64,000 nucleotides of DNA from Candidatus Paracaedibacteraceae bacterium UBA6184 (GTDB lineage Bacteria > Pseudomonadota > Alphaproteobacteria > UBA6184): contig DITM01000057.1 in NCBI GenBank assembly GCA_002422845.1, forward strand, positions 1 to 64,000, written 5' to 3'. The notes under the pieces were generated by a model. That model was not told the DNA's origin. It made no database searches and was given only the letters and a program-made list of their open reading frames with translations. How positions within the stretch are numbered: the stretch's first letter is position 1; each line of letters starts with the position of its first letter. The translations under genes and the position numbers were made by a program. Shown here one piece after another: positions 1 to 8,963 of this stretch.

Positions 1-281
1 CCTCCCCCCGCCACCACAACGTAATACAATCGGTATCTTTCAAAACAATCGTTTTTGAAAAGTTACACGTCATCGCAAAGATACCATCTTTGTTCAAACT
101 AGGACATGTTTCGCACAGCGCTGTGCTACTAAACATCCAGAATCGGTCTTACGTATCAGATGCAACCACCGTAAAGTGGTATCTGAGTTTACTAAAGTCC
201 TACCACTTTCAACGTATCAGATGATGGTTAACAAAATCTGAATAGAATAAAGATTTTTGAAACTAATGTAGTCGTGAGGTT
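1..281. other. Noncoding, highly palindromic region
   Basis: No convincing reading frame is present. The stretch is unusually rich in perfect inverted repeats: GGTATCTTT (32-40) with AAAGATACC (77-85); a near-perfect hairpin 37-62; the 14-base palindrome GCACAGCGCTGTGC (113-126) nested inside ATGTTT/AAACAT (106-111 and 131-136); TCAGAT-ACCAC/GTGGT-ATCTGA (156-186); and AAAGTGGTA (173-181) with TACCACTTT (201-209). ACGTATCAGATG occurs twice (151-162 and 212-223). Several stems exclude each other. It lies downstream of the minus-strand sua5 gene. It could be a structured RNA, a leader of a gene beyond the window edge, or a palindromic repeat cluster. Confidence 0.5.
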
Positions 282-1220
282 CTAGTCGGATTTGGGAGTG
301 GCTGCTCGTTGCAGTCGTTCGTTAATTGCAAGACCGACGCCTGTGTTTGGGATGTGGGTAACTGCAATTTGAGTGATATTCGAATTTGCTTTATCAAGAG
401 TTCGCAGAAAGTCAAACAGGTTTGCTGCGGCTTCATCCAGATTTCCAGAGGGGCTAAGATTCAACATAACATCAGCGGTTAGGTTGCCTTGTCCAAAAGT
501 TAAAAGAGCTTCGTTTGGAAAAATGCTGGTTGCATTTAATCTGACAGGTAAAGATGGAGAGTAATGATGTTTAAGTTGACCGGGAGCTTTGATAGCTTCG
601 ACGGAAGATTTTTCTGATACAGATATATCTAGAAAATTTTCAATGTCAGTTTTTGTAATAAATCCAGGTCTTAAGATTGCAATGTCTTCTTCGGAGCAAT
701 CAACAATCGTAGATTCTAATCCTATGCAGGATTGATCGCCGGGTATGATAAACACGTCTGGATGAAATTCATTGCGTACATGTTCATATTTTGTGGGGCT
801 TACATATCCAGACTTGTTGGCGCTGGGTGCAGCAATGGGGTTTGGATAGAGGTGAAGAAGTTCAAGCGCAATGGGATGGTTCGGCACCCGAATTGCTATG
901 GTTTCTAAGCCCGCTGTTACACGTTGTGAGACCTGAGTTCCGGGTCGTAAAGGGACAACTAAAGTTAAGGGGCCTGGCCAAAATGCTTGAGCTAATCGAA
1001 GGGCTGACTGATTGAACTCTCCATATTTCAGGGCGTTATCCAGGTTTGCAACATGAATGATTAGGGGGTTAAAGGAGGGGCGACCCTTTAAAGAAAATAT
1101 TTTTTCTACGGCTTGATCGTTTGTACAATCCGCCCCCAACCCATAGACAGTTTCTGTTGGAAATGCTACGGGTTCTCCACTTAATAACTTTGTAACTGCG
1201 ATGTTTATATCATTGTTCAT
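282..1220 (-). CDS. sua5: Threonylcarbamoyl-AMP synthase, Sua5 type
   Basis: Makes threonylcarbamoyl-adenylate from threonine, bicarbonate and ATP, the first step of t6A formation at position 37 of ANN-decoding tRNAs; cytoplasmic. The YrdC fold fills the N-terminal part, with PTETVYGLG at residues 21-29 and the KGRP nucleotide-binding motif at 45-48. The domain closes with a typical LRPG segment, and a C-terminal Sua5 domain follows, so this is the long Sua5 form rather than short TsaC. The frame is open to 1277, but the ATG at 1220 gives a normal N-terminus (312 aa) and removes an overlap with the upstream Nudix gene, leaving a 13-base gap. The partner enzyme TsaD is encoded at 61627. Likely cotranscribed with the Nudix gene. 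Confidence 0.93.
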   Translation of the reverse strand: MNNDINIAVTKLLSGEPVAFPTETVYGLGADCTNDQAVEKIFSLKGRPSFNPLIIHVANLDNALKYGEFNQSALRLAQAFWPGPLTLVVPLRPGTQVSQRVTAGLETIAIRVPNHPIALELLHLYPNPIAAPSANKSGYVSPTKYEHVRNEFHPDVFIIPGDQSCIGLESTIVDCSEEDIAILRPGFITKTDIENFLDISVSEKSSVEAIKAPGQLKHHYSPSLPVRLNATSIFPNEALLTFGQGNLTADVMLNLSPSGNLDEAAANLFDFLRTLDKANSNITQIAVTHIPNTGVGLAINERLQRAATPKSD

Positions 1221-1233
1221 GAATGCAAATTTC

Positions 1234-1872
1234 TTAGTATGACGATAAGAGTCCTTTTCCGAAAAGTTTTGATTCAAACGTTTCGATTTTAAGGTCTGTA
1301 ATCCTTTTTGTAAGTAGCATTCTTAACGAATCTTGTACAGATTTTTGTGATAGATGATATTCAATAAAGGGTGGGTACAATCCCTCTTGATGTAAAGTTG
1401 ACGTATGCGACAACAATACATCCAAAGATACCCAGCGATAGTCTTCCATTTCTACATGATTGCGTTCATATAAAGTGCCTTCAAAACGAACCTTAGCGGC
1501 ATTTTTTTTAATGAGATCAATCGGAGCATATGAAACTTCCGCAGCAAATGATACGTACTTTTCATTGCCGTGCAATTTTAATAACTGATCTAACTGCGTG
1601 ATTTCTTTTTTAAAGAAATAGGCGGTCTCTTCATGAAATTCACGCAAGGCAGCTTCTTTTGCGGTTTCTTCGGGGTCTAATTTTCCACCGAAGTCTGACC
1701 AAAAGTTGCGATAAACCCCGCCTTGTGAACATGATCCGTATCCTAATAAAACGACTCGTTGTCCTTCGGGGTTTGTGCTGAGAGGCAAGACACCTGCAGC
1801 ACATGCTTCGCGAGAATGCTTGTTAACGCGTTGGCGGCGACGTAAAAAATTTGATTTAGAGTTCTTCATCAT
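1234..1872 (-). CDS. Nudix hydrolase
   Basis: A 212-aa Nudix-fold protein that should hydrolyse a nucleoside diphosphate linked to another group. The Nudix box is at about residues 63-85 with the pattern G-x5-E-x7-REFHEE; the usual Gly after the EE pair is Ala. The N-terminus is basic (a run of Arg and Lys within the first 21 residues), and a C-terminal helical tail extends beyond the core domain. The substrate cannot be told from sequence. It precedes sua5 on the same strand by 13 bases and is divergent from the amino-acid ABC operon. Confidence 0.82.
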   Translation of the reverse strand: MMKNSKSNFLRRRQRVNKHSREACAAGVLPLSTNPEGQRVVLLGYGSCSQGGVYRNFWSDFGGKLDPEETAKEAALREFHEETAYFFKKEITQLDQLLKLHGNEKYVSFAAEVSYAPIDLIKKNAAKVRFEGTLYERNHVEMEDYRWVSLDVLLSHTSTLHQEGLYPPFIEYHLSQKSVQDSLRMLLTKRITDLKIETFESKLFGKGLLSSY

Positions 1873-2022
1873 TTCGTTAATTCCTGGGCATATGTTTCTT
1901 ATGCGTGTTATGTAAGGACAACCACAGTAAGTTTCAAGTTCTTTTACAATATAAACTTGAGTTTTTCGTCCGTATCCCCTAGGATGAGTATTATTTTTAT
2001 TATGGAATTAAAGGATATCATC

Positions 2023-2793
2023 ATGCTAAAGCATCTGATCACATGTTTGACCGTACTCATTATTATTACAGGATGCAAAAAAAATAAGCAAGAAGAAGCT
2101 GTGTTGAGAATTGTTACAAGTGCGGATCAGGCTCCTTTTGAGTTCTTTAATTCCAAGACACACTCAATAGAAGGTTTTGATATTGATTTAGCTAAAGAGA
2201 TCGCAAAGCGTCTTGATATGGAAGCGGTTGTTGTCGACGTGGATTTTGGAGGGATTTTACCCTCATTACAATCAGGTCAAGCAGATATGGCGATTGCGGG
2301 AATTACGCGCACCCCAGCAAGAGAACAAACGATAGATTTTACCAATGATTATTACCAACCCAAAATTGCGTTGCTTTCGTTAGCTCAACATCCAATAAAA
2401 TTATTGTCCCAGCTTGAGGGGCATAAGTTGGGAGCCCAGTTGGGAACATTTCATCAAATGTTGTTGGAAGAAATTTCAACACAAAGTCATGAAAAGTTTG
2501 AAGTTATTGCACGCAATCGATTGTTAGATTTAGTTCAAGAGTTGCTTTCTGATAATATTCAGGCGGTGGTGATGGATTATATTCCTGCCACTAAATTTGA
2601 GGCAGCCAATGTTGGAAAGTTTGTAGTTGCAGAGTTTACACACCCATCTGTTAAGGCGTATGCTATTGCGTTACCCAAAGGGTCGGCGTTAAAAGAAAAA
2701 ATTAATGCTGTGCTAAAGCAATTGATTGATGAGGGATTCATTAAACAGTTAGAGCAAAAATGGCTTTCAATTGAAAGTGAGCAATCTAAATAA
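2023..2793 (+). CDS. Amino-acid ABC transporter, substrate-binding lipoprotein
   Basis: Periplasmic binding protein (family 3, HisJ/GlnH type) delivering a polar amino acid to the permease encoded next. The chosen ATG at 2023 has an AAGGAT ribosome site at 2011 and gives a lipoprotein signal peptide ending in the lipobox ITGC, with Cys17 as lipidation site; upstream in-frame starts would bury the signal. The SBP fold begins at LRIVTSADQAPFEF and includes the typical GFDIDLAKEIAKRL and AGITRTPARE segments. 256 aa, normal for the family. The gene ends in a TAATG overlap with the permease. The upstream region (1873-2022) holds a TCAAGTT/AACTTGA dyad at about 1934-1960. Exact substrate unknown. 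Confidence 0.9.
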   Translation: MLKHLITCLTVLIIITGCKKNKQEEAVLRIVTSADQAPFEFFNSKTHSIEGFDIDLAKEIAKRLDMEAVVVDVDFGGILPSLQSGQADMAIAGITRTPAREQTIDFTNDYYQPKIALLSLAQHPIKLLSQLEGHKLGAQLGTFHQMLLEEISTQSHEKFEVIARNRLLDLVQELLSDNIQAVVMDYIPATKFEAANVGKFVVAEFTHPSVKAYAIALPKGSALKEKINAVLKQLIDEGFIKQLEQKWLSIESEQSK

Positions 2794-3449
2794 TGAAATT
2801 TGGCAACTTGGGCAGAGACGAAATTGAATTTATTTTAGGCGGACTTTGGGTTAGCTTAAAATTTACTGCAATTTCAGTTGTTGGCGGGGTGTTCATGGGA
2901 ACCCTTTTAACGTTTCTGAGGTTTTCTCAATCTAGAATATTAGAATTTATTTCAGCTGCATACGTTTCGGTTTTTAGAGGGGTGCCCCTTATCGTACAGT
3001 TATGTTTGATCTATTTTGGAACAACCATAATGTTTGGATGGCGGCTGTCTACGTTTGCGGCCGGAGTAATGGTTTTCTCTCTGAATTCGGGTGCATATGT
3101 TGCAGAAATTTTCAGGGCTGGGATACGGTCGGTTCCATCTGGGCAGTACGAAGCCGCGATGTCATTAGGTATTCCGTATTGGCGCCGGATGAAGGATATT
3201 ATCTTACCCCAGGCTATTCGAAATATTTTACCGTCGCTTGTAAACGAATTCATCAACTTATTTAAAGAGTCTGCCATTGTCAGCGTTATTGGTGAGGCCG
3301 ATTTGATGAGACGGTCTCAACTGGTGGCTGCACATAAATTTACATACTTTGAACCATTTATTGTCGCTGGTTTATGCTATTACGTGGTGGTATTGGTGTT
3401 TTCTTACTGTGGGCGCAGTTTGGAACGAAAATTTAGGAGCAGAGCATGA
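2793..3449 (+). CDS. Amino-acid ABC transporter, permease
   Basis: Inner-membrane permease of the HisM/GlnP family, 218 aa with about five membrane segments. The coupling loop is visible as EAAMSLGIPYWRRMKDIILPQ, which contains the EAA motif that docks on the ATPase. A single permease gene suggests a homodimer. Start ATG overlaps the stop of the binding protein by one base, and its own end overlaps the ATPase start in an ATGA, so the three genes are translationally coupled. Confidence 0.92.
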   Translation: MKFGNLGRDEIEFILGGLWVSLKFTAISVVGGVFMGTLLTFLRFSQSRILEFISAAYVSVFRGVPLIVQLCLIYFGTTIMFGWRLSTFAAGVMVFSLNSGAYVAEIFRAGIRSVPSGQYEAAMSLGIPYWRRMKDIILPQAIRNILPSLVNEFINLFKESAIVSVIGEADLMRRSQLVAAHKFTYFEPFIVAGLCYYVVVLVFSYCGRSLERKFRSRA

Positions 3450-4168
3450 TCGAGGTCAAAAACCTATCGAAGCAATTTGATCGTCGGGTGATTCTAGATA
3501 ACCTAACGCTTTCGGTTCCTAAGGGGCAAACGGTAGCTATTGTTGGTCCGTCTGGTTCTGGAAAGTCGACATTATTAAGATGCATCAATATGCTGGAAAA
3601 ACCAGATGCGGGGAATGTTTTTATTAATGGGGAAGATGTCACTGATCCAAAAGTTAACCTTGATCGAATCCGTAGTAATGTTGGAATGGTGTTTCAGGGG
3701 TTTAACTTGTTCCCCCATATGACCGTTTTGCAAAACATTACATATGCGCCAAAAGTTGTTGATAAAAAGACTCAACGTCAGGCTGAAGAGCGTGCACTGG
3801 ATATTTTGGATAAGGTGGGCTTAAAAGAAAAAGCAAATGCATACCCTGCTGAAATATCGGGAGGGCAAAAGCAACGTGTGGCAATTGCACGATGTTTAGC
3901 TATGGATCCTTATGTGATTTTGTTTGATGAGCCAACGTCGGCATTGGATCCGGAAATGGTTAAAGAAGTGTTGGATGTAATTAGAAACGTCAAAGGCGAT
4001 CACATTACAAAATTGATCGTTACCCACGAAATGTCATTTGCGAAAGAAGTGGCGGATCGAATTATTTTTATGGATCATGGAATCATTTTAGAAGACAGAG
4101 ATCCTAAAGGCTTTTTTGCATCCCCGGAATCTGATAGAGCCAAAACCTTTCTTCAAAACCTTACTTAA
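3446..4168 (+). CDS. Amino-acid ABC transporter, ATP-binding protein
   Basis: ATPase of the polar amino-acid uptake family (GlnQ/HisP), 240 aa. Walker A is GPSGSGKS at residues 34-41, the signature is SGGQKQR, and Walker B is ILFDEPTSALD, followed by the H-loop VTHEM. It powers the permease encoded immediately upstream. The 3' end overlaps the convergent protease gene on the other strand by eight bases, so no terminator fits between them. Confidence 0.95.
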   Translation: MIEVKNLSKQFDRRVILDNLTLSVPKGQTVAIVGPSGSGKSTLLRCINMLEKPDAGNVFINGEDVTDPKVNLDRIRSNVGMVFQGFNLFPHMTVLQNITYAPKVVDKKTQRQAEERALDILDKVGLKEKANAYPAEISGGQKQRVAIARCLAMDPYVILFDEPTSALDPEMVKEVLDVIRNVKGDHITKLIVTHEMSFAKEVADRIIFMDHGIILEDRDPKGFFASPESDRAKTFLQNLT

Positions 4169-5906
4169 GCAAGTCGTCCATCGCGGATGATGTTGAGGAT
4201 TGCCCAGTTGAGGGAACGACCTTAATCGTTAAACGATTGTCTTTGTGGGTAAATGTGATTTCAGACGTTTGATCAACTGTGTTTGCAAAATACATACCCC
4301 GCCAAGATGGAGCAATTGTTAGTTCTTTAGCAGTTAGAACTGTTTGCTCAAATCCAATAGGTAAAGTCTTAGATGCCTTTATACTTACCGTTCCACCTGT
4401 AAAGTGAGCGATTCCATCAATACTTAAAATGGGGGTTGATGATGGAGACGTTGTGTCTATATTAAATGCTAAAATTCCTTTTTCGCCTAAAGTATAATCA
4501 CCCGTGATCTTGCCGGGAGCTGAGGCGACGCCTTGTACAGTTTGAGCAAAATGGATCAGAGGCGTTTCAGAAGTTAACTCTCCGCAGACAGACAAACATC
4601 CAAAATTTTCTTTTAAGTTTGATGGTGCAAAATTAACGTGATGCGTTTTTAACGTGCCTTCAATTTTTACGTTGCCCCGCTCAACCAATGTGAGACCTTT
4701 GGAAGGGTCTTCCTGTTGAACATCCATTACAATACCTTTTTGAATTTCTAGCGTGTGTAAAACGCGAAGCTGAGTTTGAATGGATAGATCGGAGGTTCCT
4801 ATGCTGACATCATCTACGGTGAGTGTTTTTGATGTAGGTGATGTAATAACAGTCGGCGCATACGCCCGGAGGACTTCCATGGATTGTTCTGCTTGTACAT
4901 CTATCGTGCCGCCCTGACCCACTAGATTAATGGCATATAAGCTGGAGGGGTCATCAAGGGTTAATGTGAAGCGGCTATCAATTTCGATGATGGGATTAAT
5001 TGCCCCATAAGCATTTTTAAATTGTTGTGGTTTTCGATTGTCGTTCCAGATCGTTTTATCGGAAAGTGTTCCCGATTTTTTTTGTTTAAATACAAAATAC
5101 CGGCCTGCATTTTTTATTTGAGAGAGCAACCAGTCGGCATGTGAATATAAGGGTTCAGAATAAAATTCGTTTCCACTTTTATGGCTGACGACACCAATAA
5201 TAGCCCCAGTTTTGGCATCAATAATAGGCCCCCCGCTGTCGCCTTCGGCAGGGTGATCGCCCACTGGGATTGGCAATGATTCATTTTCTATTTCTGTTTC
5301 ATCTAATAAAATAAGATCGCGATTTTGTTCTTTTTTGCGAAAGGCTTGGGTTGACATTATTCGACGCTGAGGGGCTGCAATGTCGTCCAGCAGGCTGGTC
5401 TTGCCATAGCCGACGACTTGTACCAATGATTTTTGTGATATTGCAGTCGGGTCTAGTTGTACGCATTGAGGCGTAGGGTTTGTGGCTAAGTCTGTGAGGT
5501 CAACAAACACTAGTCCTAAATCATAAGCAAGATCTTCGGATTTTTCAATATATTTTCCTAAAGCAAATCTGCCAATAATGGGCATTTGCTGTGGGTCGGT
5601 ATCGGTATTTTTTGGCGCAAAAGATATGGTTTGATATCTGCATTTTGTAACGGCTTCTTGGGAAGTAAGATCTGCGCAGTGACCAGCTGTTAATACAATG
5701 CCAATATCTCCATCAATGCCGATCAAGGTAGATGAGCAGCTGCTGGTCTTTTTTCCATGGACAATTAATCGCCCAATGTTGTTCATTTTTTCAGCGGGCG
5801 TTGTATATTTTTCAAGTGCAATCCCGGGTTTTGGGACGATACCAAAGGTTGTCGATACTGTCCAAAAGACTACACCCAAGAGAAATAAAGCAGTGCGATT
5901 CTTCAT
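4161..5906 (-). CDS. Secreted trypsin-like serine protease with beta-rich C-terminal region
   Basis: 581 aa. An N-terminal signal peptide (hydrophobic residues 5-25) exports it. A chymotrypsin-fold S1 domain follows with the catalytic triad visible as His76 (LTAGHC), Asp129 (AYDLGLVFVDL) and Ser224 (GDSGGP). Residues about 300-570 are Thr/Ser-rich beta-strand sequence resembling autotransporter passenger or beta-helix repeats, but no C-terminal beta-barrel is present, so it cannot export itself across the outer membrane in the classical way. Its ATG overlaps the motB stop as ATGA, so it should be translated from the motA-motB transcript. Function is unknown; a periplasmic or secreted protease with an adhesive tail is the simplest reading. 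Confidence 0.8.
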   Translation of the reverse strand: MKNRTALFLLGVVFWTVSTTFGIVPKPGIALEKYTTPAEKMNNIGRLIVHGKKTSSCSSTLIGIDGDIGIVLTAGHCADLTSQEAVTKCRYQTISFAPKNTDTDPQQMPIIGRFALGKYIEKSEDLAYDLGLVFVDLTDLATNPTPQCVQLDPTAISQKSLVQVVGYGKTSLLDDIAAPQRRIMSTQAFRKKEQNRDLILLDETEIENESLPIPVGDHPAEGDSGGPIIDAKTGAIIGVVSHKSGNEFYSEPLYSHADWLLSQIKNAGRYFVFKQKKSGTLSDKTIWNDNRKPQQFKNAYGAINPIIEIDSRFTLTLDDPSSLYAINLVGQGGTIDVQAEQSMEVLRAYAPTVITSPTSKTLTVDDVSIGTSDLSIQTQLRVLHTLEIQKGIVMDVQQEDPSKGLTLVERGNVKIEGTLKTHHVNFAPSNLKENFGCLSVCGELTSETPLIHFAQTVQGVASAPGKITGDYTLGEKGILAFNIDTTSPSSTPILSIDGIAHFTGGTVSIKASKTLPIGFEQTVLTAKELTIAPSWRGMYFANTVDQTSEITFTHKDNRLTIKVVPSTGQSSTSSAMDDLLK

Positions 5907-6814
5907 TGTTTTTTTCCTTCTTCTATGGATCCGTTGCGTAGAACCAGAATGCTTATTCTGCGATTAGACGAGGCAAAAGGATCTTTTGAATCCAACAAGT
6001 CGTTGCTTGCTTTTCCAACAACTGAGGCTATTTTCGATTCTGGAAATCCTGAAGTAACTAGAAACCGTCTTGATTCTAGGGCTCTGTCTGTGGAAAGATC
6101 CCAGTTATTATAGGCTGCATTCGCGCCATAGGCGCGCGCATCGGTGTGTCCGGTAACGTTAATTTTATTGGGTAGAACTGTAATGATTGTTGCTATTTGG
6201 CGGAGGGCTAGCTGCATGTTAGGTAACATTTGTTTACTGCCAACGGCAAACATATTGGTGTTGTTTTTGTCAATAAGTTCTATTTTTAAACCTTCCGACG
6301 TAATGCTAATCAGGATGTTTTCTGACATTTGTTGTAGGGCGGGGTCTTTCAATATAGATTCTTTGAGAGCATTTTGAGCCTCTTCAAAAACATGTTGTTC
6401 TTTTTCGGCTGATTCAGCTTCAGATTTAGAACCTTTGTTATCGTAACTTTCTGTTGAAGTTGGTTCGTCGGTCGCTTTGTTTTTTGGAGAGGCATTATAA
6501 TTAGTTGTAGGAGAAAAAATAGATTGTTCTAATTTCATTTTATCTAAGGCTCCTACATCTTCGAGACTTTGCCCTCCATCCAGAATGGAGGAAGTGCCTG
6601 CAACATTTGCAGAAGCCCCAACGGGTGCAAAATAGGTGGCAACGCCTTTTCTGATGTTTTCAGACATAGAGCTTGTAATCCACATCATTAAGAAAAATGC
6701 CATAAGAGCTGTCATGAAATCAGCATATGCAATTTTCCATACCCCGTGACTTTTATGATCTTCGTGCGAGTCTTTTTGTTTTCCGCGGATAATAATGGGT
6801 TTTGTTTTGTTCAT
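5903..6814 (-). CDS. motB: Flagellar motor stator protein MotB
   Basis: Stator subunit that anchors MotA to peptidoglycan and carries the proton-binding aspartate. The single membrane segment has AYADFMTALMAFFLMMW with Asp32, the same position as in E. coli. A low-complexity, charged linker of roughly 100 residues follows, then an OmpA-like peptidoglycan-binding domain with TGHTDARAYG and the SNRRISI end motif. 303 aa, normal length. Located 8 bases after motA and overlapping the protease gene downstream. No other flagellar genes are in the window, so motility must be judged from the rest of the genome. Confidence 0.93.
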   Translation of the reverse strand: MNKTKPIIIRGKQKDSHEDHKSHGVWKIAYADFMTALMAFFLMMWITSSMSENIRKGVATYFAPVGASANVAGTSSILDGGQSLEDVGALDKMKLEQSIFSPTTNYNASPKNKATDEPTSTESYDNKGSKSEAESAEKEQHVFEEAQNALKESILKDPALQQMSENILISITSEGLKIELIDKNNTNMFAVGSKQMLPNMQLALRQIATIITVLPNKINVTGHTDARAYGANAAYNNWDLSTDRALESRRFLVTSGFPESKIASVVGKASNDLLDSKDPFASSNRRISILVLRNGSIEEGKKQ

Positions 6815-6822
6815 TCTTTGGC

Positions 6823-7704
6823 CTAGGACTCATTTTTTGAGGGTTGTTTGCCATTATTAAAAATAGCGCCCTCAAGTTCTTCAAAGGTTGGCTTGTCGCC
6901 TAAGGGAAGTGTTTTTCTGCCAAGCTCAACAGCAATTGCTGGTGCATAACCATGAAGGAAGTTTGATAAAACTTGATGGATACATTTGTACATGTTCATG
7001 TCTTGTTCGCTGATAGCAGTAAGATGACTCCCCATGGGGCCCACTATGCCATAGGATACAAATACACCTAGAAATGTACCAACAAGTGCAGCCCCGATTA
7101 GGTGGCCTAAAATTTCAGGGGGCTCGGCTATTGCGCCCATTGCCAGAATGACCCCCAATACGGCGGCCACAATACCTAAGGCAGGCAATCCATCCGCGAG
7201 AGTTTGCAAGACCTTTGCGCTTTCTTTCAGATAGGCGTTTGATTGCTGTTCAATTTCAGCGCCAATAATTTCATCTAGATGATAGGGGTTGTCTACCCCC
7301 ATTGCGATTGCTCGTAAATATTGTTGTGTAAAACTTAATAATTCTTCATCAAATATAAACTTTTCAAATTTAAGAAAAATCTCACTTTCTTTTGGTTTTT
7401 CAATATCGTTCTCGACAGCTAGAAACCCTTTTGTTTTCACAACCTTAAGGAGAGCCGCCAAAAAGACCAGCATCTCTAAATAATCTTTCTTTTTGTATTT
7501 TGATCCTTTGAAAACCCGAGGAATATCTTTTATTAAGTGAAGAAGAGCTCGTGAGGGAACCCCTATGAATAGGGATCCAATACCTGTTCCTATAATCACA
7601 ATAAATTCTACAGGCTGCATTAAAACCAATGGATTTCCACCGGCCAAGACAAACCCGCCGACAGCACTAGCAAAAATTATGATAAAACCAATTATAGGAA
7701 ACAT
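6823..7704 (-). CDS. motA: Flagellar motor stator protein MotA
   Basis: Proton-channel stator protein, 293 aa with four membrane segments and a large cytoplasmic loop. The conserved proline in LPALGIVAAVLGV and the GPMG segment of the fourth helix correspond to the functional prolines of the family. The frame is open to a GTG at 7713, but the ATG at 7704 has a good GAGGTGA ribosome site just upstream and is preferred. Pairs with motB 8 bases downstream. ruvA ends 167 bases upstream on the same strand; the gap contains no obvious terminator. Confidence 0.93.
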   Translation of the reverse strand: MFPIIGFIIIFASAVGGFVLAGGNPLVLMQPVEFIVIIGTGIGSLFIGVPSRALLHLIKDIPRVFKGSKYKKKDYLEMLVFLAALLKVVKTKGFLAVENDIEKPKESEIFLKFEKFIFDEELLSFTQQYLRAIAMGVDNPYHLDEIIGAEIEQQSNAYLKESAKVLQTLADGLPALGIVAAVLGVILAMGAIAEPPEILGHLIGAALVGTFLGVFVSYGIVGPMGSHLTAISEQDMNMYKCIHQVLSNFLHGYAPAIAVELGRKTLPLGDKPTFEELEGAIFNNGKQPSKNES

Positions 7705-7871
7705 ACATATCACCTCTAATCACAATCTTAAGGTAGAAAGCTTAAAATATAGTAAAGGCCGGCCAATTAAATATCTGGGTGACGGGGCGTGCAGAAGTCG
7801 ATGAGTAGCAAAAGGATACCACTCTGCGAGTGTGTAGATTTGAGATTATGAAGAATTAAGGAGGGAGAGTT

Positions 7872-8474
7872 TTATACAATGTTTCTCGCTAATAGTTTTA
7901 GAGCTGCTGGAACAAGTATTTCTGTCGTTGCATCCGGCATTGTTCCAACGACTTTTTGAACGGCTTGGTGGGCTTCGTGGCGTTTGTAGCCTAGTTGTAC
8001 TAGCGTTGATAGGGCATCGTCAACATTCACTGAAGAGCTTGATAAGGTAGACGAAGAGCTGATCACAAAGTCTTGTTTTGCGGCATAGTCTTTGAGTTCA
8101 ACCAAAATTCTTGTGGCGACTTTTGGACCAATGCCATCTGCTCGTTTAAATGCGGCTGCATCGTTAGAGATAATGGATTCCAATATTTGATCTGGGGTCA
8201 TGATAGAAAGAATGGCTGCTGCGGATTTTCCACCGATGCCTTGAACAGACATTAGTTTTTGGAATAGTGTTTTTTCGTTAAATTCTTTGAATCCATATAG
8301 GGTGATCATTTCGGGGCGAATCAGAGTTTCAATGAATAGACTGACTGCATCACCAACTTTGGATTGGTGTAATATATACGCGGGAACCGTTGTTAAATAT
8401 CCGACACCATTCACGTTTAAAATGATGGAGTCTTCTAAAATATGTTCGATTGTACCCGTTAGTTTTCCGATCAT
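7872..8474 (-). CDS. ruvA: Holliday junction DNA helicase subunit RuvA
   Basis: Junction-binding subunit of the RuvAB branch-migration machine. The start ATG at 8474 (MIGKLTG) overlaps the ruvC stop as ATGA; a longer frame upstream lies inside ruvC. 200 aa with an N-terminal OB fold, a central double helix-hairpin-helix region (VQGIGGKSAAAIL and ADGIGPKVATRIL), and a C-terminal domain III that normally contacts RuvB. ruvB, usually the next gene, is not here: motA follows instead. Confidence 0.96.
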   Translation of the reverse strand: MIGKLTGTIEHILEDSIILNVNGVGYLTTVPAYILHQSKVGDAVSLFIETLIRPEMITLYGFKEFNEKTLFQKLMSVQGIGGKSAAAILSIMTPDQILESIISNDAAAFKRADGIGPKVATRILVELKDYAAKQDFVISSSSTLSSSSVNVDDALSTLVQLGYKRHEAHQAVQKVVGTMPDATTEILVPAALKLLARNIV

Positions 8475-8962
8475 TGTATTTCCTTTGTATAGACTGAATG
8501 ATGACCATGGCATATGGCTATGGCGAGTGCGTCAGCAGCATCAAGTTTTACCGGGGCTGCCTTTGGGAGTAAGACTTGTACCATGTGTGAGACTTGTTCT
8601 TTTGTGGCGTGTCCAACGCCAACAACCGATTTCTTAACTTTGTTGGCAGGATATTCTGCGACAGTTAAATTAAACAGGGCGGGCGTCATTAGTATTACCC
8701 CTCGAGCCATACCGAGTTTTAGCGTAGACACCGGGTTGTTGTTGACGAAGGTTTCTTCTACGGCTGCTTCCATAGGTTTGTATTGGTGGATAATGGTTTC
8801 AAGGCCTTTATACAATTCTACTAAGCGATGCGCAAGTTCTCCCTTCGAAGACGAAGATATGACACCATGAGCAACGTGAATTAATTGGCTGCCTTTAATG
8901 TCTACAATGCCCCAGCCTGTGTGACGTAAGCCGGGGTCTAACCCTAAAATTCTGCGGATCAA
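8471..8962 (-). CDS. ruvC: Holliday junction resolvase RuvC
   Basis: Endonuclease that cleaves four-way junctions handled by RuvAB. Acidic catalytic residues are visible: Asp9 in LGLDPG, Glu69 in VEETF, and Asp141 and Asp144 in DAADALAIA. 163 aa, normal length. The start is TTG at 8962, one base after the yebC stop; an in-frame stop lies three codons upstream and no ATG precedes the essential Asp9, so the TTG start is essentially forced. Expression probably depends on coupling to yebC translation. Confidence 0.95.
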   Translation of the reverse strand: MIRRILGLDPGLRHTGWGIVDIKGSQLIHVAHGVISSSSKGELAHRLVELYKGLETIIHQYKPMEAAVEETFVNNNPVSTLKLGMARGVILMTPALFNLTVAEYPANKVKKSVVGVGHATKEQVSHMVQVLLPKAAPVKLDAADALAIAICHGHHSVYTKEIQ

Positions 8963-8963
8963 T

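Noticed and set aside
4161..5906. Protease as a classical autotransporter
   Set aside because: The C-terminus is passenger-like, but there is no 250-300 residue beta-barrel and no terminal aromatic sorting signal.
7757..7766. GGCCGGCC palindrome upstream of motA as an operator
   Set aside because: It is an isolated 8-base palindrome without promoter elements at suitable spacing.
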